Positions 1-7,438 of a stretch of DNA of 64,000 nucleotides are shown here, piece after piece. The notes under the pieces are model-generated. The model did no database searches, had not been told where the DNA came from, and saw nothing but the letters and a program-made list of their open reading frames with translations. Made by a program: the position numbers and the translations under genes. The stretch's first letter is position 1, and each line of letters opens with the position of its first letter. Origin of the DNA: Solimonas sp. SE-A11 (GTDB lineage: Bacteria; Pseudomonadota; Gammaproteobacteria; Nevskiales; Nevskiaceae); assembly GCF_030345715.1 (NCBI RefSeq), contig NZ_JAUASX010000019.1:1-64000 (forward strand), read 5' to 3'.

Positions 1-122
1 ATTCCACGCTAATCACTCCTGGTCATCCCTGGCGAGAAAATCGCCAGAGTACCGATTAACGTGGGTCAAATTTCAGTGCGCACTTGCCTCTTGGGTGGGT
101 CAATTCTTACTGCGCGCCAACA
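1..122. mobile_element. Truncated end of an IS21-family-like insertion sequence
   Basis: A perfect 7-bp hairpin (29-35 with 41-47, loop GAAAA) is followed by two imperfect direct repeats, GGGTCAAATTTCAGTGCG at 63-80 and GGGTCAATTCTTACTGCGCG at 97-116, spaced 34 bases apart. Multiple terminal repeats of this GGGTCAA...GTGCGC type beside a terminus reading TGTTGG (complement of 117-122) are typical of IS21-family ends, as I recall. The istA/istB genes would lie to the left, outside the window. No transposase coding is visible here, so the assignment rests on the terminal repeats only. Confidence 0.45.
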
Positions 123-170
123 TTTCTGCCAACTAACCCTCGAATTTGCGCTGACCTTTTTGCCAATTGA

Positions 171-185
171 CGGGATTTTCTTCGC
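171..185. repeat. Left copy of a 15-base direct repeat bounding the island
   Basis: CGGGATTTTCTTCGC here matches CGGGATTTTCGTCGC at 15262-15276 in 14 of 15 positions, in the same orientation. The two copies lie just outside the outermost island genes (DUF2384 remnant/tniQ on the left, second tniQ-like gene on the right). It could be a recombination or insertion footprint, or chance. Confidence 0.35.
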
Positions 186-246
186 CGCTGTCGCGCGGGG
201 TACGTCGATGTCTAATAATTGAGGATCGACACCAGGCTAGTATCCC

Positions 247-447
247 GTGAACAACTCATCCCATTGGCAGATCGGTCTTGCGGAAGCCGAAAGGGTTTTT
301 GAGGATGAGTTGTACGCGCGAAGCTGGCTCGAAACCCCGAATGCAGCGCTAGGAGAGCTAACGCCGCGGTCATTACTGGATTCCGCCGCCGGACTTACTC
401 AAGTACTTCGCGTCCTGGCCTCGATTGAGCACGGCTTACCCCTCTGA
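247..447 (+). CDS. Short DUF2384 (MbcA/ParS antitoxin toxin-binding-like) protein, probably a remnant
   Basis: A 66-residue reading frame with GTG start directly after an in-frame TAG at 238-240. The sequence has the pattern of the C-terminal toxin-binding domain of Xre/MbcA/ParS antitoxins: RSWLETPNAALG, then TPRSLLDSAAGLTQVLRVLASIEHG. Full antitoxins of this family have about 120-160 residues with an N-terminal HTH, and usually sit next to a RES-domain toxin. Neither HTH nor toxin is visible here, so this looks like a cut-down piece left by rearrangement near the IS21-like end. A small stand-alone protein cannot be excluded. Confidence 0.5.
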   Translation: MNNSSHWQIGLAEAERVFEDELYARSWLETPNAALGELTPRSLLDSAAGLTQVLRVLASIEHGLPL

Positions 448-583
448 TTCGCGAGCAATGCGCCTGAGGTGGCCGCGTGGCATTGTTGGCCTGGCAGGCT
501 CGTGCCAGGGGTGTCTCCCGTCGGCCCTTCAAAAGGGTCGCCCATCCGATTAACCTGACCTCGGTCAACAATGGTCAATCGGC

Positions 584-1492
584 ATGTCAATCGGGCTACT
601 CCCGCGCGCGGTCGCGGGCGGCAATACGGAAGCTATCGAATCTCTTGCGAGCTACTTCCATCGGGTGCGATTACAAAACCTTGGAGCAACGGGAGCCTGG
701 CTGGCGCGAGTGAGCCAACCAGAGTCCCCCCGCTCGCGAGGTGCGCGGAATATCCGGCTGCTCGGGAACATCAATACCTACGACGGGGCTATGGTTCAGT
801 GGCTGCATCGTGAAGGATGCCCGGCTGAGGTTTTGAACCTGGGGTTTCATCGGGCTACCTGGCTTACTGCTCGGTCGTTCCGCCCTGGTCGGGCTTGGTG
901 CCCGGAATGCCTGCTCGACGAGCCTCGCTTCGAGCGAACGGCGTGGAGCTTTCGTGAGTACTCCGTCTGCTCCCGCCATCAGGTTCGATTGGAGGTCGCC
1001 TGTCCGGAGTGTGGTTGGCAGGCGAGGTTTCCGTCCAGTCACGTCCACAAGCCGGGCCATTGCGATCAATGCGGCATGTTCCTCGGGCGGCGAATATTGG
1101 AGTCCCACCAGATTTCGCAGTGGGAGCAGTTCTGCGCTCAGTCGACTGCTTCACTGGTGCTTGCTTATCAGAGGCAAGATCAACTGCCTCCCCCATGGCC
1201 GGCTAAGCATCGTTCTAAGAGCTACTCAGCTTGGGGGCTAATCCTGCTATGGGCATGGCTGATTGGGAGGGATCCGATAACCGGAGATGAGGGCAAGCAC
1301 CGAGGGCTGGGAACCCTGCCGGCCGGGATTCCGATAGATCAAGTCGCCAGCTTAATAGCCGCTGGGGCTCCGCATTTGGATAACCTCTTACCGGAGGTCA
1401 AGGCAGTCCTTCAAGATCATGATCACTCAAAGGAGGCAGCGCTCCGCGCGCGCAAAGCAGAATGGCGGAGGAAGCGATTGGGCCTTGAATAG
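584..1492 (+). CDS. tniQ: TniQ-family protein (target-selection factor of Tn7/Tn5053-like transposons)
   Basis: 302 residues, ATG start. The N-terminus carries the TniQ signature (IESLASYFHRVR, about residues 18-29). It is followed by a zinc-binding region with Cys pairs at about 106/109 (CPEC), Cys129/His132, 140/143 (CPEC) and 160/163 (CDQC), as in TniQ/TnsD proteins. In the family these proteins connect an AAA+ regulator (TniB/TnsC) to a target for transposition, or act with CRISPR effectors. No tniA, tniB or CRISPR locus is visible nearby, so this is either an orphan left by a decayed Tn7-like element or has been recruited to another role. It reads inward from the left edge of the island, mirrored by a truncated relative at the right edge. 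Confidence 0.85.
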   Translation: MSIGLLPRAVAGGNTEAIESLASYFHRVRLQNLGATGAWLARVSQPESPRSRGARNIRLLGNINTYDGAMVQWLHREGCPAEVLNLGFHRATWLTARSFRPGRAWCPECLLDEPRFERTAWSFREYSVCSRHQVRLEVACPECGWQARFPSSHVHKPGHCDQCGMFLGRRILESHQISQWEQFCAQSTASLVLAYQRQDQLPPPWPAKHRSKSYSAWGLILLWAWLIGRDPITGDEGKHRGLGTLPAGIPIDQVASLIAAGAPHLDNLLPEVKAVLQDHDHSKEAALRARKAEWRRKRLGLE

Positions 1493-1743
1493 TTGAACCG
1501 CTCCCCTTTGATTAATTGTTTCTAGGTGAAGCTAGGAATGGGCAGCCGGCCCTTACCCGAGTAGATTCGCGCCGCGAGATCGCTGGGATTCACAAGCTTC
1601 CCTACACCGCAAGGGAGTGGGGTTGCGAGGGCTTTACGTTACTTATAAGCCGGGCTCGCACCCACTCTCGCAATCAGTGGTTCGGGGAGTTTCAACGCGG
1701 CGAGCAGCGCCTCGATGTCATTGGCCACCCCGAGTAACGCAAT

Positions 1744-2685
1744 TCAGTCTGTCATCTCGGGCACATCCCAATCGGCCAGCCTGGCTTCCCCAGTCTGGTA
1801 GAATTGCTTCACCAGCTTCACGTAATCCAGAAAGTCCCGGTTCTCGGTTGCCAGTCGGTTGGCCATATCCCAGTCGATCTCGTCACGCTCACGAGCAGGA
1901 ATCAAGACCTGACTTTCTGCCGGATTGTCGGCATCCAGTTTGATCACGCCGATGCCGTGCGCCGCGAACAGCATCCGCAATTCCTTCAGCGTGTCCTGTC
2001 CCTCGATTTCCGCTGCGACCAAATAGCAAAAATTGGCCCATGACGAGTTGGAAACCGCCTGGAAGAAGCATTCACGCACGTTTGACCGGTTGATCAGCAA
2101 CTTGGCTTCGAACGACCATAGCTTGGTGCGCTTGTCGGAATACTGATTCACGCAGTCCCGAACCTCCTGATGCCACTCAGCGCCCAAGTCCTCCATCCCG
2201 ACCACGTCCGGGTACAGCCAGCGGTTACCGTTTGGCCCACGTTTGTTCGATGAGCGCTTCTCGTCGATCCTCTTCGAGTAGACGCCAAGCTCCTCCCACA
2301 AATACAGTGAGAGCAGCGGGTACATCGCGTGCTCTCCGAGTTTGGCATCGCTACTGTCTGCAATAGGAGCGGCGACCACCCCCTCCGCGGCAGCAACTTC
2401 GGCAACGTCAGATTTCTCTGAATAGTAGTACTTACGCGGCCGACCCTCGGTGGTCTTCAGCTCCGGATGCCGTTTTTGCAAACGCGGGCGCTGAGAGCTA
2501 ATTTCCGCGACCAACTGCTGCAACAGTTCAGCATCCGTGCTGACGTACTGGCTGCTCTGTTTCTTCGCCTGACATTCATCTGGGAACGTGGAGAAGATCC
2601 ATTCGGCAAGCTGCCGGGCGGTCAGCTTTTCATCTGGCCGCTCCTTTAAGTAACCCAGCACGAGCTTCGCTAGATTCAATGCCAT
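1744..2685 (-). CDS. HrgA-like (COG2958-type) protein: N-terminal winged-helix-like domain plus PD-(D/E)xK-like nuclease motif
   Basis: 313 residues from the ATG at 2685, chosen because AGGGGA lies just upstream and a longer frame adds only low-quality sequence inside hsdR. Residues 1-60 resemble a HARE-HTH/winged-helix module (LTARQLAEWIF). The C-terminal half contains YPDVVGMEDLG (Asp160) and LWSFEAKLL (Glu193, Lys195), which fits a PD-(D/E)xK nuclease fold. It resembles HrgA/COG2958 proteins, known as restriction-associated genes. It is the last gene of the minus-strand defence operon, 28 bases after hsdR. A second nuclease or an accessory restriction factor is the likely role; its activity is inference. 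Confidence 0.7.
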   Translation of the reverse strand: MALNLAKLVLGYLKERPDEKLTARQLAEWIFSTFPDECQAKKQSSQYVSTDAELLQQLVAEISSQRPRLQKRHPELKTTEGRPRKYYYSEKSDVAEVAAAEGVVAAPIADSSDAKLGEHAMYPLLSLYLWEELGVYSKRIDEKRSSNKRGPNGNRWLYPDVVGMEDLGAEWHQEVRDCVNQYSDKRTKLWSFEAKLLINRSNVRECFFQAVSNSSWANFCYLVAAEIEGQDTLKELRMLFAAHGIGVIKLDADNPAESQVLIPARERDEIDWDMANRLATENRDFLDYVKLVKQFYQTGEARLADWDVPEMTD

Positions 2686-2713
2686 ACAAGTCCCCTCAGA
2701 ATATTCATCTTGG

Positions 2714-5704
2714 TCACGCCAATGCGCCCGTCTGTGGCGGGGTCTTTGGCGGCACAGCACCCGGGTGGTAGGTCGAATCGAAGACCATGTCGGTTAGCCA
2801 GCGCTTGAAGCTGGGGTTGTCGCTGAACTGCTTGAAAAGCTCGGTGTGATCGGAGATCAGTTCCAGCACCACGCGATTCAGCGCCTTGTCGTGCTCCAGC
2901 TTGGCGTTCTGCTTGTCGGAGTTGGCCTGCGCGTTCTGGTAGGCCTTGTCCTGCGCCACGCGAGTCGGAATTTCCTCGGTGATGACCTTACGAATCTTGT
3001 CGCCGTCCTTCCACTCGATATTGCCGAACATATCGTTGAAGGTTCTGATGATGTTTGACAGCTTGTCGATTTCCGGCGTCCCGCCACCACCGCCGCCACC
3101 GGGAGGGGGTGGTTCGATAAGGGCATCCGCGTCGTCCATCGACATCTTCAGTGACGCCTGTGCCTCTACCCGATAGCTGTCCATGTCGATGGCTTCCAGC
3201 ACGCCCTTGGAGAGGTCTTCCTCCTTCGGAGCGGGGAGCTTGGGGATCAAGAAGTTCAGAAAGATCGAGAGCTTTTCCCAGGCGGGGTGGCCGTAGGTCA
3301 GGATCGCCGCCAGGAAGCCGTAGCTGCGCACGAAGGCCTTGGCCTTACCCTTGAACTCGACCTGGTCGTCTTCGTTAAGGTTGTCGATGTACTCGGCAAC
3401 ACAGGCATCCAGGATGGGGTCAAGCTTGTCCCGGTCTGCACCGGTGACATAGAGCGCCACCAAGTCGTCAACCTGCTGCCAGCTGTACACCTGCTTGGCG
3501 TCGAGATCGTTCTTCAGGTCGTGCAGCTTATTGGGATCGGTTTCGCCGGTCTGGATCGTGGCGCGGTAGTAGTCCTGAAAGGCCTCCTTCACCGCCTCGG
3601 CGTTGTCGGCAAAGTCGAGCACGAAGGTATCGCGCTTTTGCGGGTGGGCCCGGTTCAGCCGAGACAGCGTTTGCACCGCCAGCACGCCCGCCAGCGGTTT
3701 GTCCACATACATCGTGTGCAGCAGCGGCTCGTCAAAGCCGGTGACGAACTTGTTGGCGACGATCAAGAAGCGATACGGGTCTTGCTTGAGCTTGGATGGG
3801 ATGTCCTTGCTCGGGAAGTTGTTAAGGTCGGCCTCGGTCTTCTTTACGCCGCCAATCTCAAAATCGCCCGAGTACGCCACGATGGCCTTGATCGGGCTCT
3901 TGATCGTGGTTAGGTAATCCGATACCTCGCGGTGGTAGTCGATGGCCCGTGCGATGCCGTTGCAAACGATCATAGCCCGTGCCTTGCCGCCGATTTTCTG
4001 CTTACCCGCCACCTGCGTCACGAAGTGATCGACCATGATCTCGGCCTTCTTGCGGATGGCCTTGTCATGGGATTCCACGTAGTGGCGAATCTTCTTCAGC
4101 GCCTTGACCTTGTCGAAGTCCGGGTCGTCTTCTACCGTTTTGGCGACGTGGTAGAAGCTGTCCACCGACGTGTAGTTCGCGATGACGTCGAGGATGAAAC
4201 CCTCCTGGATCGCCTGCTTGGTGGTGTAGGTCAGCTCCTCCGGCGAGCGGTAGCGCACTTCGCCACCTTCCACGTAGCTCTCGCCGAACAACTCTAGCGT
4301 CCGGTTTTTTGGCGTGGCCGTGAACGCAAAGTAGCTGGCGTTCGGCAGCATCTTGCGCGACGCGATCAACTTGTTGACGGCGTCCTCGACGGATTCGTCG
4401 TCATCCTCGTCGTCGCCAGCCGCGGCCGATAGGGCCATGTGCATCTTGGCCGTTGTTTTGCCGCCCTGGCTGGAATGCGCCTCGTCGATCAGCAGCGCGA
4501 ACTTCTTGCCGCCGAGGTCGCCCAACTCATCTAGGATGAACGGGAACTTCTGCACCGTCGTCACGATGATCTTCTTGCCTTTGCGTAGGAAGGTGCGCAG
4601 CTCGGCGGCGTCCTCCGAGTGGCCGAAGATCGACGCCACGTGGTCGTAGCTCTTGATCGTGCGGGCGATCTGGGTGTCCAGCGCGCGCCGATCGGTGATG
4701 ACGATGACAGAATCGAACTGGGCCAGCATCGCGTCGGCTGCGGTCTTGAGCTCGACTAACTGGTGGGCCAGCCACGCGATGGTGTTGCTCTTGCCGCTGC
4801 CCGCCGAGTGCTGAATCAGGTAACGCTTGCCGACCCCATCCTCGCGGGAGCGGCGGAGCAAGGCGCGGACAGTCCGCAGCTGGTGAAAACGTGGGAACAC
4901 CTGCTTGCGCCGCTTCTTGCCTTTTTCGTCTTCTTCCTCCACCACTTGCGTGAAGTTTTCGATGATGTTGGCCAGCGAATCCTTCTGCAGCACCTGCTTC
5001 CACAGGTAGTCGGTTTTCAGGCCGTTCGGATTGGGTGGGTTGCCCGCGCCGCTGTTCCACCCCTGGTTGAACGGCAGGAACCACGAAGTCTTGCCGGTGA
5101 GGTGCGGACAGAACCGCACCTCGGCATCGTCGACCGCCATGTGCGCCACACAGCGCCCAATCTGGAACAGCAATTCGTTTGGGTTGCGGTCGGTCTGGTA
5201 CTGCGTGATGGCATCGGCTACGGTCTGCTTGGTCAAAGAGTTCTTCAACTCGAAAGTCAGCACCGGCAGACCGTTGATGAAGATGGCGATGTCCAGCGAG
5301 CGCTGCGATTCGTCATTGCTGTAGCGCAGCTGCCGGGTGACGCTGAAGATGTTCTTGCCGAAGTTCTCAGCAGCGCTAACATTGCCCGGCGTCGGCAGCA
5401 ACTTGTACAGATCGACGTGCGCAGGGCCGTGGCTGACGCCCTTGCGAAGCACGTCCACCACGCCGCGCTTGGCGATCTCGCCCTGGATGCGGTGCAGAAA
5501 CTGCGTGCGCTTAATGCCTTCGTTCGCCAGCTCCAGCGCGGTGACGACCGTGGGCTGCGTGGCCTGCAGAAACGCCAGCAATTGCATCACGTCCACCGCC
5601 ACGTCGCGGTTGTAATCGGTGGGCAGGCTCTGAGCGTAGCCGCCACTGGTGCAGAGGTCGCGGACGATAAGGGCTTCCAACCCCTTCTCGCTGGTGTCAG
5701 TCAT
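2714..5704 (-). CDS. hsdR: Type I restriction endonuclease subunit R (HsdR)
   Basis: About 996 residues from the ATG at 5704, which overlaps the hsdS stop by 8 bases; the frame remains open upstream but that part lies in hsdS. The N-terminal nuclease domain shows the PD-(D/E)xK pattern with Asp138, Glu152 and Lys154 (LDIAIF...LTFELKN). The SF2 motor has Walker A SAGSGKS at about 300-306, the DEAH box at 407-410 and FAFTATP for motif III. A glycine-rich linker (GGGGGGG) precedes a C-terminal region that probably contacts the methylase. HsdR is the ATP-dependent translocase and nuclease of the HsdR2M2S1 complex and cuts DNA remote from unmethylated sites. The gene looks intact, whereas hsdM is frameshifted. 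Confidence 0.95.
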   Translation of the reverse strand: MTDTSEKGLEALIVRDLCTSGGYAQSLPTDYNRDVAVDVMQLLAFLQATQPTVVTALELANEGIKRTQFLHRIQGEIAKRGVVDVLRKGVSHGPAHVDLYKLLPTPGNVSAAENFGKNIFSVTRQLRYSNDESQRSLDIAIFINGLPVLTFELKNSLTKQTVADAITQYQTDRNPNELLFQIGRCVAHMAVDDAEVRFCPHLTGKTSWFLPFNQGWNSGAGNPPNPNGLKTDYLWKQVLQKDSLANIIENFTQVVEEEDEKGKKRRKQVFPRFHQLRTVRALLRRSREDGVGKRYLIQHSAGSGKSNTIAWLAHQLVELKTAADAMLAQFDSVIVITDRRALDTQIARTIKSYDHVASIFGHSEDAAELRTFLRKGKKIIVTTVQKFPFILDELGDLGGKKFALLIDEAHSSQGGKTTAKMHMALSAAAGDDEDDDESVEDAVNKLIASRKMLPNASYFAFTATPKNRTLELFGESYVEGGEVRYRSPEELTYTTKQAIQEGFILDVIANYTSVDSFYHVAKTVEDDPDFDKVKALKKIRHYVESHDKAIRKKAEIMVDHFVTQVAGKQKIGGKARAMIVCNGIARAIDYHREVSDYLTTIKSPIKAIVAYSGDFEIGGVKKTEADLNNFPSKDIPSKLKQDPYRFLIVANKFVTGFDEPLLHTMYVDKPLAGVLAVQTLSRLNRAHPQKRDTFVLDFADNAEAVKEAFQDYYRATIQTGETDPNKLHDLKNDLDAKQVYSWQQVDDLVALYVTGADRDKLDPILDACVAEYIDNLNEDDQVEFKGKAKAFVRSYGFLAAILTYGHPAWEKLSIFLNFLIPKLPAPKEEDLSKGVLEAIDMDSYRVEAQASLKMSMDDADALIEPPPPGGGGGGGTPEIDKLSNIIRTFNDMFGNIEWKDGDKIRKVITEEIPTRVAQDKAYQNAQANSDKQNAKLEHDKALNRVVLELISDHTELFKQFSDNPSFKRWLTDMVFDSTYHPGAVPPKTPPQTGALA

Positions 5705-7016
5705 CGCCATCGTCTTCCTCCCCATCAGTATCAATTTCTTCGTCGGCACCCAAGACGGCCAGGTCTTCCTCGGGCAACACGTCATCTGGGCCGGGCACCC
5801 AGCCGCGCACGTCCACTTGGCCGGTGACGACATCAGCAATTTGCCGGTCGCGGTATTCTAGGATGAGGGCGATCTCCTTCTCGATTTCACGGCGCACCGA
5901 TTGTTCTTCGTTGAAGAAATCGGTAACTTCGCGTTGCAGATGCAGCGGCGGAACTGGAATCTTATCTTTCAACAACGAGCGCGGGTTCAGCGGACGATTG
6001 CGACCCGCTGCGCCTCGTGAGTGGTGATTCAAAAGAAGGTCGCCTGCCTTGCTCGAGAAGAATGTGTAGAGATACTCGGGCGTGACAGCATCAAGCATGC
6101 ACTTGGCAATTGGGTAGCGATGGGACGCGATACACCCATCATCCTCGGCATTGGCAACGGCGACTGCACCCTCCCAAGCGAACTGTCCACTAAAAACTAG
6201 GTCGCCTTTTTCGATCCGGAAGAATGTCGAATCCCCAAGGTGCTTTCCTTCAGTCCGCGGCTTGTGGAAGATGCCGCGACCACGGTTAAACATGCCAATC
6301 GGGGTGTATGCCTTCTCCGGTTCTCTGGTGATTGGCTTCGCCTGAAGCGTGACAACTCGGTCGAATCGAAGGTATTGAGTTTCTGCCGATGCAATCGCGT
6401 GTTCTGCGAGAACCCCCCGCTGCTCTGCCATCAGCGCAATAAGATCGCGCTTGGCCTTGATGAAGCGGGCGATGTGGGAGTCCTGCGCCCGCAGGTAGGC
6501 GACGATCTGGTCTTGCTCGGGGCGCGGCGGCACCAAAGACGGCATCTGCTTAAACCCGTCCCAATAGAGCCGGTTGCGGTCGGCCACTATGCCGCGTGAA
6601 AACTTGTTCACTTCTCGCATGTAGGCGTCGGTGCGAAACAAATAGCTGCAGTAGGCGCTGTTGGCCTCCTCAAACGGTTTGACGACCACATAGGCGGGAC
6701 TGACCAATCCGTCGACCGGTGCGGGGCCGAGTGCGCCTTGCCACATCCGCATCATGTTGTAGGCGATGTCGCCCTTGGCTGCGCGCTTGTATTTTTCCTT
6801 CTGGCTCATCACCTGTTTGCGCTTGAGGTTTTCCATGTCACGCACACGCACACCAGTGCGCAGGGACACCTCCAGAATAGGCAGATCTGGGAAGCCAGTC
6901 TGAACCCGATGAGCGAATAAGCGACCGTTGCGCAGCACATTCCAGCCCTGCGGCACTTTTGGAGCCCAAGGGAGACCAGACTCCTGATAGGCAGAATACG
7001 TCGCCAGCAAAGCCAT
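5697..7016 (-). CDS. hsdS: Type I restriction-modification specificity subunit S (HsdS)
   Basis: About 439 residues. The ATG at 7016 overlaps the stop of the hsdM frame (TGATG); a GTG one codon upstream is also possible. Two target-recognition domains are visible, each followed by a conserved helical spacer: VPPRPEQDQIVAYLRAQD after the first, and VPPLHLQREVTDFFNEEQ near the C-terminus. This is the usual TRD1-CR-TRD2-CR layout, so a bipartite recognition sequence is expected. The acidic tail (DGEEDDGDD) is unusual. The subunit directs both methylation by HsdM and restriction by HsdR, which are encoded on either side. Confidence 0.93.
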   Translation of the reverse strand: MALLATYSAYQESGLPWAPKVPQGWNVLRNGRLFAHRVQTGFPDLPILEVSLRTGVRVRDMENLKRKQVMSQKEKYKRAAKGDIAYNMMRMWQGALGPAPVDGLVSPAYVVVKPFEEANSAYCSYLFRTDAYMREVNKFSRGIVADRNRLYWDGFKQMPSLVPPRPEQDQIVAYLRAQDSHIARFIKAKRDLIALMAEQRGVLAEHAIASAETQYLRFDRVVTLQAKPITREPEKAYTPIGMFNRGRGIFHKPRTEGKHLGDSTFFRIEKGDLVFSGQFAWEGAVAVANAEDDGCIASHRYPIAKCMLDAVTPEYLYTFFSSKAGDLLLNHHSRGAAGRNRPLNPRSLLKDKIPVPPLHLQREVTDFFNEEQSVRREIEKEIALILEYRDRQIADVVTGQVDVRGWVPGPDDVLPEEDLAVLGADEEIDTDGEEDDGDD

Positions 7017-7438
7017 CACGCAGCCCCCACGATCTTGTGCAGCAGACCATCTGTCTGCTTCTCAAGCTTGAGGATGTCAGCACGAATCTCTTCCAGCGTG
7101 CGCAGCGGGGTCGGCTTATAGAAGTAGCGTGCGAACGAGATCTCGTAGCCGATCTTGGTGGCGTCCATCGCGATCCAGGCATCTGGCGCCTGGGGCAGCA
7201 CCTCGCGGACGAAGAAGGCTTCGATGCCGCCGGGCTCCTTGAGCGGAACCTGCTCGGTGTCGCGCAGGTCCGTATCCGCCTCGTACTCGACCGTGAAGCG
7301 ATCCTTGCCGACGGTTTCCAAGTACGCGCCATCGTAGCCGGGCTCGAAATGGTCTGCCGCCTTGAGCTTGCTGCGCCTGGCGATAACAGGCGGTGCCGTT
7401 TCGTCTCGCCGGCTGACTGCCTTGTAGATGGTTTTTTT
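7016..7438 (-). pseudogene. hsdM: C-terminal segment of HsdM in the shifted frame
   Basis: This frame continues the methyltransferase after the A8 tract: KTIYKAVSRRDETAPPV through FARYFYKPTPLRTLEEIRAD to the stop at 7016, which overlaps the hsdS start. The motif IGYEISFARYFYKPTP followed by a helical tail is typical of the end of large HsdM proteins (about 800 residues). No good independent start is visible, so it is most likely produced only when one A is dropped from the tract, or is not made at all. Confidence 0.8.

Noticed and set aside
1516-1943. Short frames between tniQ and the HrgA-like gene
   Set aside because: No family resemblance or convincing start; the later part is antisense to the HrgA-like gene.
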